Shown here piece after piece: positions 9,417 to 18,154 of a DNA stretch of 64,000 nt. Source of the DNA: Polynucleobacter sp. UK-Kesae-W10 (GTDB taxonomy: Bacteria > Pseudomonadota > Gammaproteobacteria > Burkholderiales > Burkholderiaceae); assembly GCF_018881575.1 (NCBI RefSeq), contig NZ_JACVQB010000006.1:179009-243008 (forward strand), written 5' to 3'. Under the pieces are notes generated by a model that had not been told where the DNA came from, made no database searches, and saw only the letters and a program-made list of their open reading frames with translations. The translations under genes were made by a program, and so were the position numbers. The number at the start of each line of letters is the position of its first letter. The first letter of the stretch is position 1.

Positions 9417-9572
9417 ATGGAAAGTCTATTTCTTCTCATTCCCATTTCTCTGGTTTTAATTGGCCTTTTGGTCTGGATTTTGAACTGGTCCATAAAAAGT
9501 GGTCAATTTGACGATTTAGACGGTCCTGGTGAGGCGATTTTGATGGATGATGACACTCCAAAATCCAAATAA
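9417..9572 (+). CDS. ccoS: cbb3 oxidase assembly protein CcoS
   Basis: This 51-residue protein begins with a single membrane helix (about residues 4-22, MESLFLLIPISLVLIG) followed by a short polar tail containing the family hallmark FDDLDGPGEAIL. CcoS is needed for cofactor insertion into CcoN. The gene starts 10 bases after ccoI and shares its transcript. A terminator-like hairpin follows at 9645. The reading frame, helix, tail motif and position all agree, so confidence is high despite the small size. Confidence 0.93.
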   Translation: MESLFLLIPISLVLIGLLVWILNWSIKSGQFDDLDGPGEAILMDDDTPKSK

Positions 9573-9644
9573 GTTAGTAAACACTCTAAATAATAGCTAT
9601 ATATTTAAATAGCCCAAGCAATCTAGGGTTTCCCTTAGATGTGC

Positions 9645-9669
9645 AGGGTGAATTTGCCTCACCCTTTTT
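9645..9669 (+). terminator. Probable terminator after ccoIS
   Basis: A 7-bp stem (AGGGTGA with TCACCCT) and a 7-base loop are followed by a short run of four T, which fits an intrinsic terminator for ccoI-ccoS. The T-run touches the first bases of the FNR operator at 9668. Confidence 0.55.
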
Positions 9670-9681
9670 GATATAGATCAA
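9668..9681 (+). promoter_or_regulatory. FNR operator upstream of ccoN
   Basis: The sequence TTGATATAGATCAA matches the FNR consensus TTGAT-N4-ATCAA at every specified position. Its centre (9674.5) lies 41.5 bases before the start point expected from the -10 element at 9704. This is the classical spacing of a class II FNR-activated promoter. The cognate regulator gene is in the same locus at 14948-15718. Confidence 0.92.
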
Positions 9682-9703
9682 ATCCCCCTTGGGACTCTAC
9701 TTT

Positions 9704-9709
9704 GATAAT
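9704..9709 (+). promoter_or_regulatory. -10 element of the ccoN promoter
   Basis: GATAAT matches the sigma-70 -10 hexamer at five of six positions. It predicts transcription from about 9716 and a leader of about 47 bases before the ccoN ATG at 9763. No good -35 box is present, as expected when FNR binds at -41.5. Confidence 0.7.
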
Positions 9710-9762
9710 CAATCCAGTCTATTTGGATTATGTCGCTGTTTGGTCACAAAAAAGGAGAAACC

Positions 9763-11202
9763 ATGGGACTTACCGTGGGGAGTAATCAAGATACCTTCAA
9801 TTACAAGGTTGTCAGCCAATTTGCCATCGTTACTGTGCTTTGGGGAATTGTTGGCATGCTCGTGGGGGTTATCCTCGCAGCCCAGTTGATCTGGCCTGAA
9901 ATCACTTTTAATATTCCTTGGTTGAGTTATGGTCGCTTGCGTCCTTTGCACACCAATGCAGTGATTTTTGCTTTTGGTGGGTCAGCCTTATTCGCAACAT
10001 CCTATTACATCGTTCAGCGTACATGTCAGGCGCGTTTGTTTTGTGACAAGCTAGCAGCCTTTACCTTCTGGGGCTGGCAGGCAGTTATTGTGCTGGCTGC
10101 AGTGACATTGCCATTGGGCATATCAACCTCAAAAGAATACGCTGAGCTTGAGTGGCCGATTGATATTTTGATCACTGTAGTTTGGGTAGCCTATGCAGTT
10201 GTTTTCTTTGGCACCATCATGAAGCGCAAAACGAAACATATTTATGTTTCGAACTGGTTCTTCGGCGCATACATTCTGACTATTGCCATTCTTCATATCT
10301 TTAATAACTTAGAGATGCCTGCAACATTATGGAAGTCCTACTCTGCATATGCTGGGGTTCAAGATGCAATGGTTCAGTGGTGGTATGGCCACAATGCAGT
10401 AGGCTTCTTCTTGACCACTAGCTTCTTGGGCATGATGTATTACTTCATTCCAAAGCAGGCTGAGCGTCCAATCTATTCATATCGTTTGTCGATTGTTCAC
10501 TTCTGGGCCTTGAACTTTACGTATATGTGGGCAGGCCCTCACCACTTACAACACACTTCTTTGCCTGACTGGACTCAGTCGCTCGGTACTGTGTTCTCTT
10601 TAATTTTGCTAGCCCCATCTTGGGGTGGCATGATCAACGGCATCATGACATTGTCTGGCGCTTGGTATAAATTGCGTCGTGATCCGATCTTGAAATTCTT
10701 GGTAGTGGCATTGTCCTTCTACGGTATGTCTACCTTTGAAGGCTCCATGATGTCTATCAAGACAGTGAATAGCTTGTCTCACTACACAGACTGGACTATT
10801 GGGCACGTTCACTCTGGTGCTTTGGGTTGGGTAGCCATGATTACCATTGGCTCTCTCTACTATCTGATCCCGCGCTTGGTTGGTCAAAAAGAAATGTACA
10901 ACACCAAGTGGATTGAGTTGCATTTCTGGATCGCCACTATTGGAGTTGTTCTCTATATCGCTGCAATGTGGATTGCCGGCGTTATGCAAGGTTTGATGTG
11001 GAGAGCGTTTGAACCAGACGGCACTTTGACATATAGCTTTGTCGAGTCTGTTAAAGCGACTTTCCCTTTCTATGTTATTCGTTTGATGGGCGGCTTGTGC
11101 TACCTAAGCGGCATGTTCTTGATGGCGTACAACGTCTTCAAAACAGTGCAGGGTAAAACTTTTGTAAATGCGCCTATTCCAATGGCCGTTGCTGAACACT
11201 AA
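9763..11202 (+). CDS. ccoN: cbb3-type cytochrome c oxidase subunit I (CcoN)
   Basis: CcoN is the catalytic haem-copper subunit that reduces oxygen to water with high affinity. It has 479 residues and 12 or more membrane helices. Haem and copper ligands can be assigned: H63 (RPLHTNAV), H210 (YGHNAVGF), H260 and H261 (GPHHLQH), and H348/H350 (GHVHSGALG). The start at 9763 follows an AGGAG site 7 bases upstream. An in-frame ATG at 9730 lacks such a site and sits close to the predicted transcript start. It opens the ccoNOQPGH operon behind the FNR-dependent promoter. Confidence 0.97.
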   Translation: MGLTVGSNQDTFNYKVVSQFAIVTVLWGIVGMLVGVILAAQLIWPEITFNIPWLSYGRLRPLHTNAVIFAFGGSALFATSYYIVQRTCQARLFCDKLAAFTFWGWQAVIVLAAVTLPLGISTSKEYAELEWPIDILITVVWVAYAVVFFGTIMKRKTKHIYVSNWFFGAYILTIAILHIFNNLEMPATLWKSYSAYAGVQDAMVQWWYGHNAVGFFLTTSFLGMMYYFIPKQAERPIYSYRLSIVHFWALNFTYMWAGPHHLQHTSLPDWTQSLGTVFSLILLAPSWGGMINGIMTLSGAWYKLRRDPILKFLVVALSFYGMSTFEGSMMSIKTVNSLSHYTDWTIGHVHSGALGWVAMITIGSLYYLIPRLVGQKEMYNTKWIELHFWIATIGVVLYIAAMWIAGVMQGLMWRAFEPDGTLTYSFVESVKATFPFYVIRLMGGLCYLSGMFLMAYNVFKTVQGKTFVNAPIPMAVAEH

Positions 11203-11214
11203 AAGGAGAAGAAA

Positions 11215-11865
11215 ATGTCTAGCGAAAATAAATTCTTTTCCCACGGAACGCTTGAGAAAAACGTTGGTTGGTTAATTATTGCAACGATCGTGGTTGTATC
11301 GATTGCAGGGTTGGTGCAAATTGTTCCACTCTTTTTCCAGCACACTACTACTGAGCCTAGTCCTGGTGTTGTTCCATACACAGCTTTGCGTTTAGCTGGT
11401 CGCGATATCTATCAGCGTGAAGGTTGTGTCGGTTGCCATTCACAGCAGATACGGACATTGCGTTCTGAAGTAGAGCGCTACGGCCCCTATTCATTGGCTG
11501 GCGAGTCTGTATATGACCATCCATTCCTATGGGGTAGTAAGCGTACAGGCCCAGATTTGGCACGTGTAGGTGGGCGCTATTCAGATGCATGGCATCAAAT
11601 TCACTTGAATAACCCACGCGACGTAGTGCCAGAGTCCAATATGCCTGCTTATCCTTGGCTCGGAAAAAATGCAGCTGATGCAAGCTCTATTCAGTCACAT
11701 ATGGTTGCTATGCGTCGTTTAGGCGTTCCATACACTGATGAAATGATTGCAAATGCACCTGCAGAGTTAGAGGGTAAGACGGAGTTAGATGCATTAGTTG
11801 CTTACCTGCAAGGCTTAGGTATTACGCGTCGCTATATTACTGTCGAAGAAGTTGTAGCGAAGTAA
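11215..11865 (+). CDS. ccoO: cbb3-type cytochrome c oxidase subunit II (CcoO)
   Basis: CcoO is the membrane-anchored monohaem cytochrome c that passes electrons to CcoN. The 216-residue protein has one N-terminal membrane helix (about residues 18-40) and the haem motif C71-VG-C74-H75. A candidate axial Met lies in the conserved [10 protein letters not shown] segment. It starts 12 bases after ccoN behind an AAAGGAG site. Its haem is presumably attached by the Ccm system encoded at the left edge of the window. Confidence 0.97.
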   Translation: MSSENKFFSHGTLEKNVGWLIIATIVVVSIAGLVQIVPLFFQHTTTEPSPGVVPYTALRLAGRDIYQREGCVGCHSQQIRTLRSEVERYGPYSLAGESVYDHPFLWGSKRTGPDLARVGGRYSDAWHQIHLNNPRDVVPESNMPAYPWLGKNAADASSIQSHMVAMRRLGVPYTDEMIANAPAELEGKTELDALVAYLQGLGITRRYITVEEVVAK

Positions 11866-11900
11866 TTAACAAGGTTATTAATTAAAACTACTTAAATCAA

Positions 11901-12068
11901 ATGGAACAGATTACTCCCTACCTCTCGGCATTTTCTACAGTAATAGGCCTAGTTTTTTTTGTAGGAATTGTTTTGTGGGCTTGGTCTCCTGGTCGCAAGA
12001 AAGCAAATCAGGAATCAGCAGAGCTTCCATTTGATCTTCCGGATGAATTTAGTAAGGACAAATCATGA
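11901..12068 (+). CDS. ccoQ: cbb3 oxidase small subunit CcoQ
   Basis: This 55-residue protein has one membrane helix (about residues 9-28) followed by WSPGRK and an acidic tail, the usual CcoQ pattern. CcoQ stabilises the association of CcoP with the oxidase core. The stop overlaps the ccoP start by four bases (ATGA), so the two are translationally coupled. It lies in the invariant ccoO-ccoQ-ccoP position. Confidence 0.93.
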   Translation: MEQITPYLSAFSTVIGLVFFVGIVLWAWSPGRKKANQESAELPFDLPDEFSKDKS

Positions 12069-12991
12069 GTGACTTTTTTAGCAGCGGTTGGAGTGCTTAC
12101 ATCGCCTTAGTTGCATTAGTTGGAATTTTCTGGTGTATCTGGCTTTTGTTCTCCCAAAGGAAAGCAAAGGTTGTGCATACGGCCGATGGCGCGGTTGCTG
12201 ATACGGGTCACGTATGGGATGGCGATCTGCGTGAGTTAAATAATCCATTGCCACGTTGGTGGATGTGGATGTTCTTGCTCTCTTGCATCTTTGCATTGGT
12301 CTACTTAGTGTTATTTCCAGGTTTGGGATCATTTCCGGGGATTATGGGCTACACCACTGATGGTGCTTTGATGAGCTCTATGACTGAAGCAAATGATGAG
12401 CTAAAGCCTGTTTATGCGAAATACGTCAAGATGGACATTGATCAAGTGGCGGCCGATCCTAAAGCCCGCGAAATGGGTCAACGCCTCTTCCTGAATTCTT
12501 GTGCACAGTGTCATGGCTCTGATGCTGGAGGCGCTAAAGGCTTTCCTAATTTGACTGATGGTGACTGGCTCTATGGAGGTTCACCAGAAAATATCAAGGC
12601 ATCCATTACCTATGGACGTGGCGGTGTGATGCCTCCATTCCCACAACTGGATAGCAAGCAAATCGTGGATGTAGCCAACTATGTTCGTAGCTTGTCAGGC
12701 TTGCCTGCGGATGACTTGAAGGCCGCTCGTGGTGCTGAAGTATTCAAGGCAAACTGTGTAGCGTGTCATGGTCCGGATGGCAAAGGCAATATTGCTTTAG
12801 GCGCACCAAATTTAACCGATAAAACTTGGTTATATGGTGGCTCAGAAGCGACGATTATTGAAACGGTAACTAAGGGTCGTATGGCTATGATGCCTGCTCA
12901 AGATAAGGTATTGAGTCCTGAGAAGATTCATTTGTTAGCAGCTTATGTCTGGGGTTTATCTAACAATAAACAACCGGCAGCAGCTAAATAA
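12065..12991 (+). CDS. ccoP: cbb3-type cytochrome c oxidase subunit III (CcoP)
   Basis: CcoP is the dihaem cytochrome c subunit that accepts electrons for the oxidase. The 308-residue protein has two membrane helices (about 11-30 and 64-86), as in the longer form of CcoP, then two periplasmic cytochrome c domains with C146-AQ-C149-H150 and C231-VA-C234-H235. The segments GGVMPPFP and MAMMPAQ supply likely axial Met ligands. The start overlaps ccoQ. Confidence 0.97.
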   Translation: MSDFFSSGWSAYIALVALVGIFWCIWLLFSQRKAKVVHTADGAVADTGHVWDGDLRELNNPLPRWWMWMFLLSCIFALVYLVLFPGLGSFPGIMGYTTDGALMSSMTEANDELKPVYAKYVKMDIDQVAADPKAREMGQRLFLNSCAQCHGSDAGGAKGFPNLTDGDWLYGGSPENIKASITYGRGGVMPPFPQLDSKQIVDVANYVRSLSGLPADDLKAARGAEVFKANCVACHGPDGKGNIALGAPNLTDKTWLYGGSEATIIETVTKGRMAMMPAQDKVLSPEKIHLLAAYVWGLSNNKQPAAAK

Positions 12992-13003
12992 GATTAGTAA
13001 TTA

Positions 13004-14461
13004 GTGCCATATATTTCGCCGGGCGGGAAGCCAATTCCGATAGAAGTTATTGAGGAGTCTCTTTACGAGGTCCGGCGAAAGATTTACCCGCGTTCAGTAT
13101 CAGGATTATTTGCCCGCTGGCGCTTTATTCTGGTATTTGCCACCCAACTGCTGTTTTATGGCCTACCTTGGCTCAGTTGGAATGGTCGTCAAGCAGTTCT
13201 CTTTGATTTAGTTCAGCGTAAGTTCTACATCTTTGGTCTCGTACTATGGCCGCAAGATGTGATCTATCTCACACTCTTACTTATTCTTTCTGCACTTGCC
13301 TTATTTTTATTTACTGCGGTAGCCGGTCGCTTATTTTGCGGTTATGCCTGTCCGCAAACTGTCTATACCGAAATTTTTATGTGGATTGAGCGCAAGGTAG
13401 AGGGCGACCGATTTGCGCGGATTCGTTTGGATGGTGAAGAGTGGCCTTGGGGTGTTCGGAAGTGGCGTCTTAAGATTACCAAGCACTTCCTTTGGCTCCT
13501 AGTAGCCTTCTGGACAGGCTTTACCTTTATTGGTTATTTCACGCCGATAGAAACCTTGGGAATTGCTATCTTGCATCTCTCCTTAGGCCCGTGGCAGACC
13601 TTCTGGCTGTGCTTTTATAGCTTTGCAACCTGGGGTAATGCTGGCTTTATGCGCGAGCAAGTCTGTAAATACATGTGTCCGTATGCCCGCTTTCAAAGTG
13701 TGATGGTGGACAAAGATACCTTCTTGGTAACCTACGATAAGGTGCGTGGCGAACCTCGTGGTAGCCGTAGTAAATCCGCCGACCATGCTTCCTTAGGTTT
13801 GGGTGATTGCGTTGATTGCAGTATTTGCGTGCAAGTATGTCCCACTGGCATTGATATTCGCGATGGCTTGCAGTACATGTGTATTGGTTGTGGTGCGTGT
13901 ATCGATGCTTGTAATCAAGTGATGGAAAAAGTGAACTATCCAAAAGGATTGATTCGTTACACCACCGAGCGTGCAATCGAAGATAAAGAATCGAATCAGA
14001 GTGCAATCAGGCATATTCTTCGTCCTCGGGTATTAATCTATACCGCTTTTATCACGGTGCTTGCTTCTGCATTCTTGATTTCTTTGGCTACACGCAATCC
14101 CCTGCGCGTGGATGTCATGCGAGATCGTGGTGCCTTGGCGCGTGAGGTTGAGGGTGTGCGTATTGAGAACATCTATCGAATTCAGATCATGAATGCCTCA
14201 GAGCATCCAATGAAGGTGAGGCTGAAGGCTGTTGGCTTGGAGGGCTTAAAGATCCTCAATTCTCAGGGCCAGGAAGTGACTGAAATTCAGGTGGCCCCAG
14301 CAAGCAATCAGCTGATGCCTATTAAAGTCAGCACCGATATTGGTTTGAATGAATCAGGCAACTACCCAATTCATTTTGATGTCAGTGCCCAGGAAATGGC
14401 GGGCGATGAAATGATTATCAGAACCCGCGATGAAAAATCGAGTTTTATTATTCCACGTTAA
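13004..14461 (+). CDS. ccoG: cbb3 maturation ferredoxin-like protein CcoG
   Basis: CcoG (FixG/RdxA) is a membrane-bound iron-sulphur protein that reduces Cu(II) for delivery to CcoN. The 485-residue protein has N-terminal membrane helices with a CGYACPQ motif, two ferredoxin-type clusters (C269, C272, C275, C279 and C293, C296, C299, C303), another membrane helix near 345-365, and a periplasmic C-terminal Ig-like domain. It uses a GTG start at 13004, 12 bases after ccoP. Confidence 0.95.
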   Translation: MPYISPGGKPIPIEVIEESLYEVRRKIYPRSVSGLFARWRFILVFATQLLFYGLPWLSWNGRQAVLFDLVQRKFYIFGLVLWPQDVIYLTLLLILSALALFLFTAVAGRLFCGYACPQTVYTEIFMWIERKVEGDRFARIRLDGEEWPWGVRKWRLKITKHFLWLLVAFWTGFTFIGYFTPIETLGIAILHLSLGPWQTFWLCFYSFATWGNAGFMREQVCKYMCPYARFQSVMVDKDTFLVTYDKVRGEPRGSRSKSADHASLGLGDCVDCSICVQVCPTGIDIRDGLQYMCIGCGACIDACNQVMEKVNYPKGLIRYTTERAIEDKESNQSAIRHILRPRVLIYTAFITVLASAFLISLATRNPLRVDVMRDRGALAREVEGVRIENIYRIQIMNASEHPMKVRLKAVGLEGLKILNSQGQEVTEIQVAPASNQLMPIKVSTDIGLNESGNYPIHFDVSAQEMAGDEMIIRTRDEKSSFIIPR

Positions 14462-14490
14462 GCAGGCAAGAAAAGACGGAGAGTATGCAT

Positions 14491-14694
14491 ATGACCGAAC
14501 AACAGATTAACAAACCCTGGTGGAAACAGTTATGGCCTTGGCTATTAATTAGCGGGCCAGCAATTGCTATGATTGGCTGCGCAGTTACGATTTGGTTGGC
14601 TGTCAATCTGTACGCAGATAAGCCCCTGCGCGATGGTGTTGTAAAGCAGGGTTTGAAAGTAGAGCAAATTAAAGAGACGCAGGCGAGCAAATGA
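14491..14694 (+). CDS. ccoH: Short FixH/CcoH-like protein
   Basis: The sequence PWWKQLWPWLLISGPAIAM and the following membrane helix, then ADKPLRDG, match the N-terminal third of FixH/CcoH, a subunit-like assembly factor of cbb3 oxidase. The protein has only 67 residues here, so the periplasmic domain of the longer FixH forms is absent. I prefer the ATG at 14491 because GGAGAG at 14478 is correctly spaced for it and too close to the ATG at 14485. The stop overlaps the next gene by four bases. Confidence 0.78.
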   Translation: MTEQQINKPWWKQLWPWLLISGPAIAMIGCAVTIWLAVNLYADKPLRDGVVKQGLKVEQIKETQASK

Positions 14695-14951
14695 AATATC
14701 GCCTCTTAATTTGGATCTTATGGCCTTCTTTTTTAGTGGCTGGTATGGCTGAAGGTCTGCTCTTTACGGTCATTCATCCACAGGACCTGTTATTTTTTGG
14801 ATATCACCCGGATGTCTCCGACGAGGGTATTTACACCATTGGTTTTTTTATTATTTGGACTTTTTGCGCCGTATCGAGCGCATTGACTGCGTATATCCTG
14901 CCGGGAATCGAATCACCTGACAGCAAAGAGATTGACCGCGGCCTACTCTAA
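14691..14951 (+). CDS. Small two-helix membrane protein of the cco operon
   Basis: I do not recognise a named family. The 86-residue protein has two clear hydrophobic helices (about residues 5-30 and 47-70) joined by a short loop with HPQDLLFFGYHPDV, and an acidic tail. It is translationally coupled to ccoH by an ATGA overlap and is the last gene of the ccoNOQPGH transcript. Its stop interlocks with the convergent fnr stop over four bases. The position suggests a role in cbb3 assembly or membrane anchoring, but nothing in the sequence proves this. Confidence 0.8.
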   Translation: MKYRLLIWILWPSFLVAGMAEGLLFTVIHPQDLLFFGYHPDVSDEGIYTIGFFIIWTFCAVSSALTAYILPGIESPDSKEIDRGLL

Positions 14952-15718
14952 ACCTGTTTTACTGGAATATCGCTACTCACGCAGGCCGTTCTATCTGGAT
15001 TGGGGATGCTGGCTAACTCGTATAGACCATTCATGTCAATGAGTTTGATGTGACGCTGTTTAATTTGAATCAGGCCAGATTCTGCAAAGCGCGACAACAT
15101 ACGGCTTACAGTCTCAATCTGAATCCCTAGATAGCTACCAATCTCAACACGACTCATGCGCAAATCAAATTCATTATTGAGATAGCCGCGTGCTGCCAAA
15201 CGTTGCGAGAGGCTGAGCAAAAACGCCGCTAGTCTTTCTTCGGCGCGCATTGTGCCTAAAGAGAGAAGGTGGCGCTGATCTTGAGTCAATTCACGACTCA
15301 TAATTTTGTGGAACTGATTTTGTAGTACTGGAATTTCCCGTGCCAAATCTTCAAAGGCATCATAGCGAATGATGCAAACTTCACTTTCTTCCAGTGCGAT
15401 AGCATCGGATTGATAGTGGCCATCGCCAATACCATCTAATCCTAAGATTTCTCCAGGCAGATGGAAGCCGATCACTTGCTGACGGCCATCTTGCAAACAG
15501 TATTCTGTTTTGAGTGTGCCAAAGCGTACGCTATAGACCGAGCTCAGGGGATCGCCATGGCGGTATAGGCTCTCACCCTTTTGAAGATGAACCCGCTCTT
15601 TGACGAGCGAATCGATTTTGGATACGTCGCTAGGATTCAGGCCGACTGGCAGACAAAATTGCCCTAGTACGCAAACGGAGCATTTGCTGGTCGGGGTATC
15701 GGTTGGTTTGTAATTCAT
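14948..15718 (-). CDS. fnr: FNR-family oxygen-responsive transcription regulator
   Basis: This 256-residue CRP/FNR regulator carries the N-terminal cluster ligands C13, C16 and C22 (CSVCVLGQFC) and a fourth candidate, C115 (SEVCIIRYD), in the position of E. coli FNR C122. It should therefore bind an oxygen-labile [4Fe-4S] cluster. The C-terminal helix-turn-helix contains ETVSR, the E-x-x-S-R signature that reads TTGAT half-sites. The ideal operator before ccoN is its obvious target. The gene is convergent to the cco operon. Anr or FixK-like names would also fit, but the cysteines exclude a plain FixK. Confidence 0.93.
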   Translation of the reverse strand: MNYKPTDTPTSKCSVCVLGQFCLPVGLNPSDVSKIDSLVKERVHLQKGESLYRHGDPLSSVYSVRFGTLKTEYCLQDGRQQVIGFHLPGEILGLDGIGDGHYQSDAIALEESEVCIIRYDAFEDLAREIPVLQNQFHKIMSRELTQDQRHLLSLGTMRAEERLAAFLLSLSQRLAARGYLNNEFDLRMSRVEIGSYLGIQIETVSRMLSRFAESGLIQIKQRHIKLIDMNGLYELASIPNPDRTACVSSDIPVKQV

Positions 15719-15792
15719 ATTGGGTTAATTATGCAGACAGTTTATTCTACTAGGGTGAAGGCAGATTTCTACCCCCTTATATGGCAAATTGA

Positions 15793-16512
15793 ATGCTGAC
15801 GACCAGTTTAGTTTTGGCTGTCTTTCTGGGTGCCCTAGTAAGCGGCTGGCACTGCGCCTTGATGTGCGGAGGTATCGCTGCAGCCATTGAGCGTCCGGCA
15901 GTCTCTGCGGCCCCTTTACGTTCTAAATCAGAGCTTTTTTACCTGCAGCTGGTCATGCATATGGGCAGGGTCACAACTTACGTCTTGCTCGGGGCTTTGG
16001 CAGCCTGGGTAGGGGTAGCCGTTTGGCAGCAAAGCCTTGTCCCTATACAAAGATCCTTATTTGTTTTGACTTCGATCATGCTGCTTTGGATGGGCTGGCG
16101 TTTGTTGCGCTTGGGTAAGTCTGAAGGTAGTTTTGGTGGCAGATGGTTGAGTACCCAGATAGCCGCTTATTGGGCCAAATATCTGGGGCGTTTTGCCAGT
16201 GGGCCATCTCGTTGGTTTAGCGGCATGCTTTGGGGTTTGGTGCCTTGTGGTTTGGTCTACAGTGTTTTGCCATTAGCATTTCTATCCGGGGATGTGTTTA
16301 CGGGTGCAATGCTGATGTTAGCTTTTGGTTTAGGAACCTTGCCAAATCTATTGTTGATCTCTAAATTTTCTGCCGCTCTAACGCAGTTTGGGCAATACAA
16401 ATGGGTGCGCTATTGTGCAGCGCTGCTTTTATTAATTGCAGGCACGGTCGGTTTATATCGTGCCTGGGTGCTACCCCAAGCTTTACTGCAAGGCGGATTT
16501 TGCATTTCTTAA
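15793..16512 (+). CDS. SafE/DsbD_2-family membrane protein
   Basis: This 239-residue membrane protein has about six helices. It begins with the segment HCALMCGG, typical of the DsbD_2/'sulfite exporter TauE/SafE' group that accompanies cco genes in many proteobacteria. Paired small residues (WGLVPCGLVYS) recur in the second half, giving the internal pseudo-symmetry of the DsbD transmembrane fold. The two half-motifs each keep one or more Cys, so electron or metal transfer is possible. It is divergent from fnr and probably belongs functionally to the cbb3 locus. True substrates are unknown. Confidence 0.8.
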   Translation: MLTTSLVLAVFLGALVSGWHCALMCGGIAAAIERPAVSAAPLRSKSELFYLQLVMHMGRVTTYVLLGALAAWVGVAVWQQSLVPIQRSLFVLTSIMLLWMGWRLLRLGKSEGSFGGRWLSTQIAAYWAKYLGRFASGPSRWFSGMLWGLVPCGLVYSVLPLAFLSGDVFTGAMLMLAFGLGTLPNLLLISKFSAALTQFGQYKWVRYCAALLLLIAGTVGLYRAWVLPQALLQGGFCIS

Positions 16513-16519
16513 AAGGGGA

Positions 16520-18148
16520 TTAAGAGTGCGTTGTGGCTGTGATGCCTGATATCAAATCAGGATAGAAGCATTCAGAAGGTATTGTTTGCAGAAAACCACT
16601 ACGTTCGGCCATTTCCCGGGGTTGATGATCAAGCCCACAAATAATGAGTTTGACGTTCCGAATCTTGCAAAGATGAGCAAGCTCTGTAATCGTTTCCATG
16701 CCAGAGGTATCAATATAAATCACATTCTTTAAATCGATTAATAAAGTTTGTGATGGTAGGTTCTCCTCAATTTTTTCCAAGAGCTTTACAGCACCAAAGA
16801 AGATGGCTCCATGGATGCGGTAGGCATCGATACGGCCTTGTTGATGCTCAAGCTGGGGATAGTGTTCGACATCAGCAATCTCACACCGAGAGAGGCTAGA
16901 AATCCGATAAATAAAGGTAATAAAGGCGAGCAACAGACCCACTTGAACGGCAACAGTGAGATCTAAGATGACGGTTAATAAGAAAACGCTGATGATGGTT
17001 AGTTTGTAAGGCAGTCTAAATTGCTTGAGGTCCACAAACTTTTTCCACTCACCCATATTCCAGGCGACGTACATCAAAATAGCGGCTAAGCTTGCCAGTG
17101 GAATATCTTTTGCTAGTGGCGCAGCAAAGAGCACTACTATCAATAGCGTGAGGGCATGCACAATGCCGGCAAGGGGAGTGTTGCCGCCACTTTCAATATT
17201 GGTAACAGTACGTGCAATCGTGCCAGTCGCTGGCATGCCGCCAAAAAATGGACTGACCAAATTGGCAACCCCTTGCGCCATGAGCTCTTGATTAGAGTCA
17301 TGGCGATCATGGATTAAGCCATCTGCAATCCGTGCGCAAAGCAATGACTCAATTGCTCCCAGCAGGGCTAAAGTTAAAGCCGGGGTAATCATGAACTGGG
17401 CCGTTCCCCAGCTGATAGGGATCCATTCAAAATGGGGGAGGCTAGAAGGAATTCCACCGAATCGGGTACCAATAGTATCAACGGGAAGATCTAATAATCC
17501 ATTTAGTGCTGTTGCAGCAACCATCGCTACGACAGTGCCAGGCAGATGACTCAGCCAGCCAAGATGTTTTTGAAATATCTTCCAAAGAATAATTAACGCC
17601 AAGCTCGCAGAGGCCAATCCGAGGGCTGCAGGATTTACAGTATTTGCAGCCGCATAGAGCGCTTGGATTGATTGAAAAAATTGGGCTGGCATTTTCTCAA
17701 TTTGTAAACCAAAAAATTCTTTCACTTGCGATAGTCCGATTAAGACGGCGATGCCATTTGTAAAACCAATAATGACCGCAATCGGAATGAAGCGCACTAG
17801 CGTGCCCAGTCTAAATAGCCCCATGACAAAGAGGATGACACCAGACATTGCGGTTGCTAGCAATAAATTCGGAACACCATAGCGCTCAACTATTCCGTAG
17901 ACGATGACAATGAATGCGCCTGCGGGCCCACCGATTTGTACTCGACTTCCGCCTAACAGGGAGATTAGTCCGCCGGCAATAATGGCAGTAAAGATACCGG
18001 CCTCAGGCTTGAGGCCACTGGCAATCGCAAATGCCATTGCCAAAGGAAGCGCCACTACTCCGACCGTCAGGCCAGCAAGAATATCTTTGGTAAAGAGGCT
18101 GCGGTTATAGCCTTGGAAAGCGTCGAGGATCTTTGGGTGAAAGAACAT
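16520..18148 (-). CDS. SulP-family anion transporter with STAS domain
   Basis: This 542-residue carrier has a SulP membrane domain of about 10-14 helices (residues 1-410, with the family GLTVGVVALPLAMAFAIASG motif) and a cytoplasmic STAS domain (about 435-540, with DTSGMETI). SulP proteins carry sulphate, bicarbonate or organic anions such as fumarate. The sequence alone does not say which. It is 7 bases from the convergent SafE gene and follows the DUF2177 gene by 6 bases on the same strand, so the two are probably one transcript. Confidence 0.93.
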   Translation of the reverse strand: MFFHPKILDAFQGYNRSLFTKDILAGLTVGVVALPLAMAFAIASGLKPEAGIFTAIIAGGLISLLGGSRVQIGGPAGAFIVIVYGIVERYGVPNLLLATAMSGVILFVMGLFRLGTLVRFIPIAVIIGFTNGIAVLIGLSQVKEFFGLQIEKMPAQFFQSIQALYAAANTVNPAALGLASASLALIILWKIFQKHLGWLSHLPGTVVAMVAATALNGLLDLPVDTIGTRFGGIPSSLPHFEWIPISWGTAQFMITPALTLALLGAIESLLCARIADGLIHDRHDSNQELMAQGVANLVSPFFGGMPATGTIARTVTNIESGGNTPLAGIVHALTLLIVVLFAAPLAKDIPLASLAAILMYVAWNMGEWKKFVDLKQFRLPYKLTIISVFLLTVILDLTVAVQVGLLLAFITFIYRISSLSRCEIADVEHYPQLEHQQGRIDAYRIHGAIFFGAVKLLEKIEENLPSQTLLIDLKNVIYIDTSGMETITELAHLCKIRNVKLIICGLDHQPREMAERSGFLQTIPSECFYPDLISGITATTHS

Positions 18149-18154
18149 GCTTGC

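Noticed and set aside
9730..9762. Upstream ATG for ccoN giving 11 extra residues
   Set aside because: The ATG at 9763 has a strong AGGAG site. The extra residues lack one and follow the predicted transcript start by only 14 bases.
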